Made by a program: the position numbers and the translations under genes. Below are positions 8,125 to 16,226 of a DNA stretch of 64,000 nucleotides, piece by piece. The DNA is from Polaromonas sp. SP1. GTDB taxonomy: Bacteria > Pseudomonadota > Gammaproteobacteria > Burkholderiales > Burkholderiaceae_C. The notes below the pieces were generated by a model. That model was not told where the DNA came from. It worked only from the letters and a program-made list of their open reading frames with translations, and made no database searches. The stretch spans positions 310,001 to 374,000 of the forward strand of contig NZ_CP031013.1 in assembly GCF_003711205.1 (NCBI RefSeq). The letters are read 5' to 3'. Position 1 is the stretch's first letter; every line of letters begins with the position of its first letter.

Positions 8125-8877
8125 ATGGATGCCAATAACGAGTCCAATGCACTTGGTGCAAGCAGCAACAACCCTACGTTGCAGGCAATCGTTGCGGTCG
8201 ATAAGAGTGAAAGGGTGCAATGCCAGCAACCTGGATGCGGGCATTCCGTATATGCCGCTGTTCATATAGTCGAGGAACACAGTCGCCTCTTGGTGCTGGG
8301 CTCGACTTGCTTTGAAAAGCGATACGGAGGCAGAACCGCTCTTGGTCCGGCTTCTTACGGGGCTGGCAATGGCCGCAAGCTCACCGCCGAAGAGCGTGAA
8401 ATGTTGATAAAAAATACAGCAGCCCTGCTCTCCTGGTTCCAAGAAGAGGAGGCAGCAGCGGCGCGAGCACAGAAGATTAGGGAGGACGCGATTGCCACTA
8501 CGAATCGATCACCTATATCGAGGCCTTTGCAGCAACTTCCCCCTGTACCTCGCGGCGGATTCACTACCCAAGCGGTCCCTCGCTCTTCACCATGGCCTTG
8601 GCAAAGACCAGGAACATCAATTGCGCTTTTAATCTCCCCTCAAGGGAAATGCTGGATTCGCGTTCAACACGACAACGGCTCTCAGAAGCTGGTTCCATGG
8701 CCCAAATTCTCGGGATGGGAAACAGCCCTTCCTCACGACATCGGCTTAGCTGATACAAACCTCGGTGCGATCGCAGTAGACAACATCGTAGAAGCCATTC
8801 GTATTCTCCAAAACATCAGCTTCCAAGGTCCAATAGTTGGATCTTGGCAAGAAGTGCTCTCACGAACTCAGAGATAA
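8125..8877 (+). CDS. Protein of unknown function with an N-terminal Cys/His cluster
   Basis: 250 residues; I do not recognise the family. C33-QQPG-C38-G-H40, then C62 in LGSTCFEKRYGG, could bind one metal ion. Residues 95-115 are Glu/Ala-rich and probably helical (LLSWFQEEEAAAARAQKIRE). A Pro-rich linker (about 130-160) leads to a C-terminal domain with GKCWIRVQHDNGSQKLVPWPKF. There is no signal peptide. It closes the AT-richer island; the next gene is a high-GC LysR gene on the other strand. A nucleic-acid-binding role is possible but not shown. Confidence 0.6.
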   Translation: MDANNESNALGASSNNPTLQAIVAVDKSERVQCQQPGCGHSVYAAVHIVEEHSRLLVLGSTCFEKRYGGRTALGPASYGAGNGRKLTAEEREMLIKNTAALLSWFQEEEAAAARAQKIREDAIATTNRSPISRPLQQLPPVPRGGFTTQAVPRSSPWPWQRPGTSIALLISPQGKCWIRVQHDNGSQKLVPWPKFSGWETALPHDIGLADTNLGAIAVDNIVEAIRILQNISFQGPIVGSWQEVLSRTQR

Positions 8878-8904
8878 GCCCGTCTACTACAGGCAAAAGC
8901 ACCC

Positions 8905-9777
8905 TCACCCCCGTAACGCAGACACCAGCCATTCCTCAAACAGCCGGATATTCCGCTGCTCCCGCCGCTCAGGCGGATAGGTGAGGAAATAAGCATTCCC
9001 GCTGTCGACCTCAATGTCGAAGGGCTTCACGACTTTGCCTGAGGCGATCAGATCAGCGAACAAGGCGGCGTCGGCAATGGCAACACCCTGGCCGCGCTCT
9101 GCGCTCTGGACGCACATATCCAGCGTGTCAAACAGTTGTTCACCTGTGCCCTGCAGATCGGGCAGGCCGGCGCCGCGCAGCCAGGTCTGCCATTCGTGGC
9201 GGTTGGCTCTGGCGTGCAGGAGGGTGGCGCCGGCCAGGTCGGCGGGTTGTTGCAGGGTGGCGGCTATCTCCGGGATGCACAGGGGCACCAGGCGTTCGCG
9301 CATCAGCGGCACCTCAACCACTTGCGGCCAGCCGCCTTTGCCGTGGGCAATGATGACGTCGGCATCGGTGTTGCTGAAATCGGGTGCGTCTGTCCAGTGG
9401 GTCGCGACGCGAATTTCCAGTCCGGGCAGCGCCGCCTGCAATTCCGGCAGGCGGGGCAAGAACCACCTGACAGCCATGGTGGGCGGAAACTGCACTCTGA
9501 GGACATCGCTGACGCGCCGTACGCGTGCGCTGGCTTCAGACAGCGTGGTCATCGCTTGCCGTACCGGCGCGATCAGTTGCTGGCCTTCGGCGGTGAGTGT
9601 GAGGCCGCGGGCTACGCGCACAAACAGCGGGCACCCGTAATACTCTTCCAGCAACTGCACCTGCCTGCTCACCGCGCCCTGGGTCAGGTTGAGGCGGGTG
9701 GCGGCGCCTGTGAAGCTGCCGCAATCAGCGGCGGCCAGAAAAGCCTGCAGGGCGTACAGGGGTGGCAGGGCTGCCAT
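8905..9777 (-). CDS. LysR-family transcriptional regulator (GcvA-like)
   Basis: 290 residues. The N-terminal winged helix is clear: LQAFLAAADCGSFTGAATRLNLTQGAVSRQVQLLEEYYGCPLF (about residues 10-52). The effector-binding domain contains RWFLPRLPELQAALPGLEIRVATH and ADVIIAHGKGGWP, the pattern of GcvA-like LysR proteins. It is divergent from the NTF2/YciI/VOC genes starting at 9957 and may control them. A perfect 8-bp inverted repeat lies at 9821-9837, 44 bases upstream of its start. Confidence 0.92.
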   Translation of the reverse strand: MAALPPLYALQAFLAAADCGSFTGAATRLNLTQGAVSRQVQLLEEYYGCPLFVRVARGLTLTAEGQQLIAPVRQAMTTLSEASARVRRVSDVLRVQFPPTMAVRWFLPRLPELQAALPGLEIRVATHWTDAPDFSNTDADVIIAHGKGGWPQVVEVPLMRERLVPLCIPEIAATLQQPADLAGATLLHARANRHEWQTWLRGAGLPDLQGTGEQLFDTLDMCVQSAERGQGVAIADAALFADLIASGKVVKPFDIEVDSGNAYFLTYPPERREQRNIRLFEEWLVSALRG

Positions 9778-9820
9778 GGCTCAGGCGCGTGGGGCGTTGT
9801 CGTTCATGGGCGCAGTTTAT

Positions 9821-9837
9821 CGTGGCGGTCCGCCACG
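9821..9837. promoter_or_regulatory. Perfect inverted repeat in a divergent promoter region
   Basis: CGTGGCGG-T-CCGCCACG sits between the LysR gene (start 9777) and the NTF2-like gene (start 9957). It could be a regulator site or an RNA hairpin in a 5' leader. It is not a typical T-N11-A LysR box. Confidence 0.45.
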
Positions 9838-9956
9838 GCACGAGCCTGTACCAGCCATGCGCGCCGCACATGGCTGCCCCCAAAAACTTTCGTTGGTGCT
9901 CTGGCGCGGTGGCTCCTACGATCCACCCACTCATTCCAACAGGCTTCCCCAAAATC

Positions 9957-10373
9957 ATGGTTATCAGCTCCAACGCACTGGCATATATCGACATCATCAA
10001 CCGCTACCTGGCCCTGCTGGCCGCGGGCGACGTGCGCGGCATTGTGTCGCTGTTCAGCGCCCGGGGCACTGTGCACTCGCCCTTCCTGGGCATGCAGCCG
10101 GCGGGCAAGTTCTTTGACTTGCTGAAGGCGGCCACGCGGCGCAGCGTGATCGAAAAACCCGAGGTGTTTGTGAGCGGTGTCGGCTCGCGCCGGGCTTCGA
10201 CCTGTTTGACCTACCGCTGGGAGCTGGCGGATGGTGCGCAGGTCAGCTTTGAGTGTGTGGACCTGTTTGACTTTAATGAGCAGGGCCTGATCGACACGAT
10301 GACCATCGTCTATGACACGGCGCCCATACGCGAAGCCGTGGGCGACAAGTACCGCGGCGTGCAAACCCACTGA
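9957..10373 (+). CDS. NTF2-like/SnoaL-fold protein
   Basis: 138 residues from the ATG at 9957, which leaves a normal divergent promoter region towards the LysR gene. IDIINRYLALLAAGDVRGIVSLFS followed by VHSPFLGMQPAGKFFDLL is the usual SnoaL/NTF2-like opening, and FECVDLFDFNEQGLIDTMTIVYD is the closing strand set. The fold holds small-molecule isomerases, hydrolases and ligand-binding proteins; the substrate cannot be read from the sequence. YciI and VOC genes follow on the same strand. Confidence 0.75.
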   Translation: MVISSNALAYIDIINRYLALLAAGDVRGIVSLFSARGTVHSPFLGMQPAGKFFDLLKAATRRSVIEKPEVFVSGVGSRRASTCLTYRWELADGAQVSFECVDLFDFNEQGLIDTMTIVYDTAPIREAVGDKYRGVQTH

Positions 10374-10404
10374 TTTTTTTAACCCCAACCACAGGAGAGC
10401 TCAC

Positions 10405-10821
10405 ATGAAATTTATGGTCATGGTCAAAGCCACCGCCGACAGTGAAGCCGGCGTGATGCCCAGCGAGCAGTTGCTCACGGAGATGGGCAAGTACAACGAA
10501 GCGCTCGTGAAGGCGGGCATCATGCAGGCCGGTGAAGGCTTGCATCCCAGCTCGAAGGGTGCGCGCATACGCTTTTCCGGCAAGAACCGCACCGTGATCG
10601 ACGGGCCCTTCAGCGAGACCAAGGAGCTGGTGGCCGGCTTCTGGATCTGGCAGTGCGCGTCACTGCAAGAAGCCATCGAATGGGCCAAGCGCTGCCCCAA
10701 CCCGATGTCAGACGATTCGGACCTTGAGATCCGCCAGGTCTTTGCGGCGGAAGACTTTGGTGAAGCCTTTACGCCCGAGCTGCGCGAGCAGGAAGAGCGG
10801 CTGCGCGCGCAAATCGCTTGA
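10405..10821 (+). CDS. YciI/DGPF-domain protein
   Basis: 138 residues with the ribosome-binding site AGGAGAG before the ATG at 10405. MKFMVMVKATADSEAGVMPS opens the ferredoxin-like fold. VIDGPFSETKELVAGFWIW carries the DGPF motif, and NPMSDDSDLEIRQVF is the usual C-terminal strand. Family members are often encoded with ECF sigma factors and VOC proteins; here a VOC gene follows after a hexanucleotide tandem repeat. The biochemical function is unknown. Confidence 0.88.
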   Translation: MKFMVMVKATADSEAGVMPSEQLLTEMGKYNEALVKAGIMQAGEGLHPSSKGARIRFSGKNRTVIDGPFSETKELVAGFWIWQCASLQEAIEWAKRCPNPMSDDSDLEIRQVFAAEDFGEAFTPELREQEERLRAQIA

Positions 10822-10846
10822 ATTCAATCCTCCATATCCATTTCCC

Positions 10847-10876
10847 AACCTCAACCTCAACCTCAACCTCAACCTC
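10847..10876 (+). repeat. Five tandem AACCTC hexamers just before a ribosome-binding site
   Basis: Five perfect copies of AACCTC run from 10847 to 10876 and are followed directly by AAGGAGATAACC and the ATG at 10889. A change in copy number would alter the leader of the VOC gene but not its reading frame. Confidence 0.9.
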
Positions 10877-10888
10877 AAGGAGATAACC

Positions 10889-11302
10889 ATGCCCAAAATG
10901 ATCTTCGTCAACCTGCCCGTGAAGGACCTCGCAGCAGCCATCCGCTTTTACAAGGCGATCGGCTGTGAGCAAAACATGCAGTTCAGCGACGAGAAGGCCG
11001 CGATGATGGTCTGGTCGGACACCATCAGCTTCATGCTGCTGACGCACGAGTACTTTGGCACCTTCACGTCGAAACGCATCCCTGACGCGCAGCAGACCTG
11101 CCAGGTGTTGCTGTGCCTGTCGCGCGACAGCCGTGAAGACGTAGACGCCATCACGGCCGCCGCCGCCGCTGCCGGCGGCAAAGCCGACGTTCGCCCACCG
11201 ATCGACATGGGCTTTATGTACAACCGCGCGTTTCAGGACCCGGACGGCCATGTGTTTGAGCCGGTGTGGATGGATATGGCGGCGGCGCAGGCTGCCGCGT
11301 AA
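10889..11302 (+). CDS. VOC/glyoxalase-fold protein
   Basis: 137 residues. MPKMIFVNLPVKDLAAAIRFYKAIG is the first beta-alpha-beta unit of the vicinal oxygen chelate fold, and AFQDPDGHVFEPVWMDM is the closing metal-site strand. One module pair only, as in small dimeric VOC proteins of the YaeR/lactoylglutathione-lyase-like type. The substrate is unknown. A strong AAGGAG precedes the ATG; it probably shares a transcript with the YciI gene. Confidence 0.85.
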   Translation: MPKMIFVNLPVKDLAAAIRFYKAIGCEQNMQFSDEKAAMMVWSDTISFMLLTHEYFGTFTSKRIPDAQQTCQVLLCLSRDSREDVDAITAAAAAAGGKADVRPPIDMGFMYNRAFQDPDGHVFEPVWMDMAAAQAAA

Positions 11303-11414
11303 GGGAATACGTAGCCGGACTGTGTCGATTTCAGCCGCCTCGTTCGTCGTGCTTATGTGAACAGGCCCAAACGACGACGGGCTGGTTCCTTATTTTTAAC
11401 TCAAGGAGAAATCG

Positions 11415-12344
11415 ATGAAGTTCCTGCGTACTCTTTTCGCCCCGCTGCTCACCGCCGCGGTGGCTGTTGCCACCATCGTTCCTGTCGCCTCTCACGCCCA
11501 GGAAAGCAAGCCCGTCAAAAGCGGCTACCTCAACGCCAATGGCGTCAACTACCACTACCAGGTGCACGGCCAGGGCGAGCCGCTGCTGCTTTTGCATGGC
11601 GGCCTGGGCCAGTTCGACATGTTCGGCCCGGTGCTGACGGCGCTCACCAAGACCCGCCAGGTGATCGGCGTTGACCTGTACGGCCATGGCCGCACGGCGC
11701 TGACCGAGCGGCCCGTGAGCCTGGTCGACATGGGCGACGACATGGCGCAGATCCTCAAGCAGCTTGGCTACGGCCCGGTGGATGTGATGGGTTATTCGAT
11801 GGGCGGCGGTGTCGGCTTTCGCATGGCGGTGCAACACCCTGAGCGCGTGCGGCGCCTGGTGCTGGTGTCGGCCGGCTACGCGCAAGACGGTTTCTTTCCC
11901 GAGATGCTGCCGATGCAGGCGCAAGTCGGCGCGGGCATGGCCGACATGATGAAGGAAACGCCAATGTACAAGTCCTACGCTGCAGTAGCGCCGCGCCCGC
12001 AGGACTTCCCCAAGCTGCTCGACAAGATGGGCGCCTTGATGCGCACGCCTTATGACTATTCGGAAGACGTGAAAAAGCTGCAGATGCCGGTGATGCTGGT
12101 GTTTGGCGACAGCGACATGTACCGCCCCGAGCACATCGTGAAGTTTTATCAGCTGCTGGGCGGCGGGCTGAAGGACGCGGGCTGGATGCGGGAGAACATG
12201 GCGAAGAACCGGCTGGCGATCTTGCCGGGGTTCACGCACTACGACCTGTTCCTTGCGCCGGCGCTGGTGCCGACGGTGCTGTCTTTCCTGGATGGCAAGA
12301 GCAACACGGCGAGCTGGGCGCAGCAGGTTAACGCGCAGAAGTAG
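11415..12344 (+). CDS. Secreted alpha/beta hydrolase
   Basis: 309 residues. The signal peptide ends near SHA-QE (residue 28), so it acts in the periplasm. The oxyanion-hole strand is LLLLHGGLG (57-65), and the nucleophile elbow is G126-Y-S128-M-G. A likely acid is D232 or D234 in VFGDSDMY, and the base is H275 in PGFTHYDLF. This is a complete serine-hydrolase triad, close to 3-oxoadipate-enol-lactonase-like proteins, though the export signal argues against a classical catabolic enolactonase. The ribosome-binding site AAGGAGAAATCG precedes the ATG. Its 3' end overlaps that of the convergent LysR gene by 17 bases. Confidence 0.88.
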   Translation: MKFLRTLFAPLLTAAVAVATIVPVASHAQESKPVKSGYLNANGVNYHYQVHGQGEPLLLLHGGLGQFDMFGPVLTALTKTRQVIGVDLYGHGRTALTERPVSLVDMGDDMAQILKQLGYGPVDVMGYSMGGGVGFRMAVQHPERVRRLVLVSAGYAQDGFFPEMLPMQAQVGAGMADMMKETPMYKSYAAVAPRPQDFPKLLDKMGALMRTPYDYSEDVKKLQMPVMLVFGDSDMYRPEHIVKFYQLLGGGLKDAGWMRENMAKNRLAILPGFTHYDLFLAPALVPTVLSFLDGKSNTASWAQQVNAQK

Positions 12345-13269
12345 CGCGGGTGCGTGCCGCCGCAAGGCAGTCCTGCAGCGCAGCGATGAGCCGCTCGGAC
12401 ACCAGCTTCACGATAGGGCCGGGCGGCTTGGTGGCATCCACGGCGACGCTGATCTCTTGCGGTTCGGCCCCCCGGTCGCGCACCGGGATAAAGACCAGCT
12501 GGCCGGTGGCCAGTTCCGCCGCCACGTCCAGCTCGGACGTGAACACCACATGGTTGCCGCCGAGCGCAAGCTGCTTGACCAGCTGCAGCGAGTTGGTCTC
12601 GGTATAGCGGCGCGGCTCCTTGAACAGCCAGTTGTACTGCGCCTCGAGATAACGCCGGATCGTCAGCGCCTTGCTCTGCAGCGCGACCGGGTGGGCCATG
12701 GCCTCCTGGAAGCTCACCGTCTCGCGCTGCGCCAGCGGGTGCCCGGGCGCCACCACGCAGCCCAGCGGCAGCGCGCTCTTCCAGAGCACCAGCAACTCCC
12801 GGCGCGGTTTCAGGTTGAAGATGGCGGCCAGGTCGGCCTGGCCGGTCATCAGTGCGGCCTCGGCATCGTCGGGGGTAGCCAGTGCGATGGACAGGCTGAC
12901 CAGCGGATGCTGCGCACCCAGGTCCCGCACCAGGGCGGGCATGACGCTGGTGGCGTGGCTGTCCATGGCCACCAGCGACACATGGCCCTGGTGGATGCCC
13001 TGGATGCGCCGGATCTCTGCGACCACGCCGCGTTCGTCCTGCAGCCAGTGGCGCGCCAGCGTGATGAGCGCGTCGCCCGAGGGCGTCAGGCGCATGCCGC
13101 GCGGCAGCCGCTCAAACAAGGGCACGCCGAGTTCTTCCTCCAGCTGCAGGATCTGCCGGTTGATGGCCGAAGCCGCCACGTGGAGCTCACGCGCGGCCTT
13201 CTGGATGGAGCCCGAGCGCGCCACCTGGTCGGCGTAGCGCAGTCCGGCGGGAACGAGCGAATAGCGCAT
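12328..13269 (-). CDS. LysR-family regulator, divergent from uraD
   Basis: 313 residues from the ATG at 13269; an upstream in-frame start at 13356 would run into the uraD promoter. The HTH region is RYADQVARSGSIQKAARELHVAASAINRQILQLEEELGVPLFERLPRGMRLT (about residues 10-61). The effector domain is complete (PLGCVVAPGHPLAQRETVSF). It is divergently arranged with uraD and a Bug receptor gene, and a TTTTGC-N12-GCAAAA inverted repeat lies between them. Confidence 0.92.
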   Translation of the reverse strand: MRYSLVPAGLRYADQVARSGSIQKAARELHVAASAINRQILQLEEELGVPLFERLPRGMRLTPSGDALITLARHWLQDERGVVAEIRRIQGIHQGHVSLVAMDSHATSVMPALVRDLGAQHPLVSLSIALATPDDAEAALMTGQADLAAIFNLKPRRELLVLWKSALPLGCVVAPGHPLAQRETVSFQEAMAHPVALQSKALTIRRYLEAQYNWLFKEPRRYTETNSLQLVKQLALGGNHVVFTSELDVAAELATGQLVFIPVRDRGAEPQEISVAVDATKPPGPIVKLVSERLIAALQDCLAAARTRATSAR

Positions 13270-13315
13270 GGATAGATGGGTGGCGAGTGGGATAAGTGCA
13301 GGTCGAGTGTACTGA

Positions 13316-13339
13316 TTTTGCGTACGCAGCGTTGCAAAA
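13316..13339. promoter_or_regulatory. Candidate LysR operator between LysR and uraD
   Basis: TTTTGC at 13316-13321 and GCAAAA at 13334-13339 form an inverted repeat with a 12-base spacer, placed between the divergent starts at 13269 and 13383. The position and symmetry suit a LysR-type site controlling both genes. Confidence 0.5.
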
Positions 13340-13382
13340 ATGGTGATGGACGGCAATGATTTGTGTCCCTACGATCCGTTTC

Positions 13383-13940
13383 ATGAGCACACGATTCAGC
13401 CTGGAACACCTCAATACCTGCACGCCCGAGGCCTTTTGCGCCGCCCTGGCAGACATCTGGGAGCATGCGCCCTGGGTAGCGCGCGGCGTCGTGACCCAGC
13501 GCCCTTTCGCCACCGTCGAAGCACTGCACACGGCCATGGTGGCGGTGGTGGCCGGGCAGGACGAGCCCGCGCGCATTGCCTTCTATGCCGGACACCCGGA
13601 GCTGGCCGGTGATGACGCCCGCCGGGGCACGATGACCGATGCGTCCATTGCAGAACAAGGCACGCTCTCGCTGGCGCAGCTGGATGCACGCGAGGCCGAA
13701 CGCTGGAACGCACTTAACCGGGCCTACCGTACGCGCTTCGGCTTCCCCTTCATCCTGTGCATTCGCCGCCACACGCGGGAGTCGGCGCTGCAAGCCTTTG
13801 AGCAGCGCCTGCAGCACGACCGAGCCACCGAACTGAGCACCACACTCGGCGAAATTGCCGCCATCACCCGCCTGCGGCTGGACCGCCTGGTGTCCGATGT
13901 TTCCCACGCGGCCAGCCACGGCGAATTCATTCCTTCCTGA
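13383..13940 (+). CDS. uraD: OHCU decarboxylase (UraD-like)
   Basis: 185 residues from the ATG at 13383. AGHPELAG with H71 matches the catalytic loop of 2-oxo-4-hydroxy-4-carboxy-5-ureidoimidazoline decarboxylase, which makes S-allantoin from the urate oxidation product. Other family marks are WVARGVVTQRPFATVEAL, a Glu-Gln after TMTDAS, LNRAYRTRFGFPFILCIR, and the terminal helix IAAITRLRLDRLV. No other urate or allantoin genes are next to it; the following gene encodes a Bug receptor, which might bind a purine-derived acid (inference). The stop codon lies inside the first unit of a 9-base tandem repeat. Confidence 0.88.
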   Translation: MSTRFSLEHLNTCTPEAFCAALADIWEHAPWVARGVVTQRPFATVEALHTAMVAVVAGQDEPARIAFYAGHPELAGDDARRGTMTDASIAEQGTLSLAQLDAREAERWNALNRAYRTRFGFPFILCIRRHTRESALQAFEQRLQHDRATELSTTLGEIAAITRLRLDRLVSDVSHAASHGEFIPS

Positions 13941-13976
13941 CCTTCCTGACCTTCCTGACCTCCCTCACCTTGCTGA
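13932..13976 (+). repeat. Nine-base tandem repeat CCTTCCTGA at the uraD 3' end
   Basis: Three perfect copies of CCTTCCTGA (13932-13958) and two degenerate copies (to 13976) overlap the uraD stop codon (TGA at 13938-13940) and fill the gap to the Bug gene. Confidence 0.85.
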
Positions 13977-13995
13977 CCTACCACCGGAGTTACCC

Positions 13996-14982
13996 ATGAA
14001 CACTCGACGCAGAATTTCCCTCCTGACCGTGACGTGCGCGCTGGGCCTGCTGGCCGCGGCGGTGCCCGCCGTCGCCCAAGGCACCTATCCCGACCATCCG
14101 GTGAAAGTCATCGTGGCGCTGCCAGCCGGCGGCGGGGTCGACATCATTGCGCGCCTGGTCGGCCAGAAGCTGGCCGCCGTCACCGGCCAACCCTTCGTGG
14201 TCGACAACCGGGCCGGCGCCTCCGGCCGCATCGGCCTGCCGGTGGTGGCCAAGGCCGCGCCGGACGGCTACACGCTGATGACTTCGCCTGCCTCGTTCCT
14301 GACCACCAACAAGAGCATCTTCAAAGAGCTGCCTTACGACCCACAGGCTGATTTCGCCCCCATCACCAAGCTGGCCAACCAGTCCATGGTGCTGGTGGTC
14401 AAAGACAAGCAGAAGTTTTCCAGCGCAGGGGCGCTTCTGGCCGCCGCCAAGGCCAAGCCCGGCAGCCTGAACTACGCCAGCTCGGGCGACGGCAGCCCGC
14501 AACACCTGGCCGCGCTGATGTTCGAGACGCGGGCGCAGGTGCGCATGACCCATGTGCCTTACAAGGGCGGCGCGCTGGCCATCACCGACCTGCTGGGCGG
14601 CAACGTTGACCTGCTGTTCGCGCCTCTGCCCGAGGCACTGCCCTACCTCAAGACCGGCAAGCTGACCGCGCTGGCGCTGATGAGCGACAAGCGCTCGGCG
14701 CTGATCGCCGACGTGCCCACCATGCGCGAAGCAGGCATCCCGAACATGGTCATGCAGACCTGGATCGGCCTGCTGGCGCCGGCGGCGACCCCGCGCGCGC
14801 TCGTGGACCAGTTGAACCGCCAGGTACACGCCATCCTGCAGAGCGAGGACGTGAAAAAGCAGCTCTATGAAATAGGCATGGAAACGGCACCCACCACGCC
14901 CGAGCAATTCCAGCAAGTCATCGCACAGGAGATCGCGCTGCATGCGGACCTGGTGAAGGCTTCGGGGCTGGTGCCGCAATAG
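13996..14982 (+). CDS. Bug-family periplasmic receptor (TTT substrate-binding protein)
   Basis: 328 residues with a signal peptide ending near AVA-QG (residue 28). The mature protein begins YPDHPVKVIVALPAGGGVDIIARLVG, has VVDNRAGASGRIGLPVVAKAAPDGYTL, and a MTHVPYKGG loop, all diagnostic for Bug proteins. These bind carboxylates or amides with high affinity for TctAB-type transporters or signalling. No tctA/tctB genes are nearby. It follows uraD in the same direction after the 9-base tandem repeat, suggesting a shared transcript. Confidence 0.93.
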   Translation: MNTRRRISLLTVTCALGLLAAAVPAVAQGTYPDHPVKVIVALPAGGGVDIIARLVGQKLAAVTGQPFVVDNRAGASGRIGLPVVAKAAPDGYTLMTSPASFLTTNKSIFKELPYDPQADFAPITKLANQSMVLVVKDKQKFSSAGALLAAAKAKPGSLNYASSGDGSPQHLAALMFETRAQVRMTHVPYKGGALAITDLLGGNVDLLFAPLPEALPYLKTGKLTALALMSDKRSALIADVPTMREAGIPNMVMQTWIGLLAPAATPRALVDQLNRQVHAILQSEDVKKQLYEIGMETAPTTPEQFQQVIAQEIALHADLVKASGLVPQ

Positions 14983-15081
14983 GGGCTGTAGAGAATCCGG
15001 CGCTGTCGCTGCAGTGCCGCGCAGCCCCGTGAAGCCAGGGGCAACCCCCTCAAGGCCTGCCGGGGCATATCGCCGTGCCAC

Positions 15082-16062
15082 TCACCACAACGCCCCGACC
15101 AACCGTGTATAGACAGGAATGCCCACCAGGATGTTCAGCGGAAAGGTAATGCCCAGGGACATGCCGAAGTAAAGCGTGGGGTTGGCCTCGGGGATGGCGT
15201 GGCGCACCACGGCAGGCACGGCAATGTAAGAAGCGCTTCCAGCCAGCACCATCAGCAGGATGGTGTTGCCCTGCGACATTCCAGTCAGCCATCCCAATAG
15301 CAGCGCAACACCCGCATGCGAAACCGGGCCGGCCACGGCATAGAACGGCACAAACAGGCTTTTGCCGCGCAGGCCGCCGACATTGCGCGACACCAGCAGG
15401 CCCATGTCCAGCAGGAAGAAAGCCAGCATGCCCTTGAAGAGATCGGCGGTGAAGGGCTCGAAGGCTTTCTGGCCGGCTTCGCCGCTGCTGATGCCGATAA
15501 GCATGGCGCCCAGCAACAGCAAGGGCGTGCCGTCGGTGAGCGAATCCTTGATGACAGTCCACAAGGACGGGCCTGATGCCGGCGCGAGGCCTTGCGCCGC
15601 TGCGCTGCCGGCATCCCGCTTGCGCTGCAAATTGGCCAGCACAATCGCCGCGATGATGGCCGGCGACTCCATCAGCGCCATGGCGGCGGCCATGTGGCCG
15701 CCGTAGTCGATGCTGCGGGCGTCCAGGTATTGGGCGGCGGTGATGAAGGTCACGGCGCTCACGGAGCCGTAGGTCGCCGAGACAGCGGCGGCGTCGTAAC
15801 CGTTCAGGTGCCTTCTGAGCAAGGCGTAGGCGGCCAGCGGCACCACCAGGGCCAGGCCGAAGGCGCAGGCCAGGCTGATCGCGATGTCGGGCGTCAGCCC
15901 CGATTTGGCCAGGGCAAAGCCGCCCTTGAGCCCCAGCGCCATCATGAGATACAGCGACAGAAAGCGCGAGATGGCCTGCGGTATCTCGAGGTTGGACTTG
16001 AGCGCGCCGGCGGCAATGCCGAGCAGGAAAAACATGACGACAGGGTCCAGCAGGGAATTCAT
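15082..16062 (-). CDS. sbtA: SbtA-like sodium-dependent bicarbonate transporter
   Basis: 326 residues, about ten hydrophobic segments. LDPVVMFFLLGIAAGALKSNLEIP at the start, LMMALGLKGGFALAKSG (about 40-56), and the GSASYIAVPAVVRHAIPEANPTLYFGMSLGITFPLNI block near the C-terminus are the SbtA/DUF897 pattern. Family knowledge: inner-membrane bicarbonate uptake, best studied in cyanobacteria and also present in proteobacteria. The divergent neighbour is a CbbR/CmpR-like LysR regulator, which supports an inorganic carbon role. No gene for the PII-like partner SbtB is adjacent. Confidence 0.88.
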   Translation of the reverse strand: MNSLLDPVVMFFLLGIAAGALKSNLEIPQAISRFLSLYLMMALGLKGGFALAKSGLTPDIAISLACAFGLALVVPLAAYALLRRHLNGYDAAAVSATYGSVSAVTFITAAQYLDARSIDYGGHMAAAMALMESPAIIAAIVLANLQRKRDAGSAAAQGLAPASGPSLWTVIKDSLTDGTPLLLLGAMLIGISSGEAGQKAFEPFTADLFKGMLAFFLLDMGLLVSRNVGGLRGKSLFVPFYAVAGPVSHAGVALLLGWLTGMSQGNTILLMVLAGSASYIAVPAVVRHAIPEANPTLYFGMSLGITFPLNILVGIPVYTRLVGALW

Positions 16063-16157
16063 GAGAAGGGTCCGAAGAAGAAGTTTGCAGCCGGTTTGCG
16101 GTGCGCTTCCGGCTTGGCTTCAGGGGATTCTCCCGACTCAACCCATAGACGTCTAAT

Positions 16158-16198
16158 GATGTATTCTTATCTTTTGCATTGGTTAATCCGATGTATTC
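16158..16198. promoter_or_regulatory. Direct GATGTATTC repeats between sbtA and the CbbR-like gene
   Basis: GATGTATTC occurs at 16158-16166 and again at 16190-16198, spaced 32 bases (about three helical turns), with a further GATGTAAT at 16203-16210. All lie between the divergent starts, so they are candidate binding sites for the neighbouring LysR protein. Confidence 0.5.
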
Positions 16199-16226
16199 CC
16201 CCGATGTAATTTCTGATGTGTTGACG

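Noticed and set aside
9136-10125. A 329-codon plus-strand frame
   Set aside because: Antisense to the LysR gene, whose HTH and effector domain are complete.
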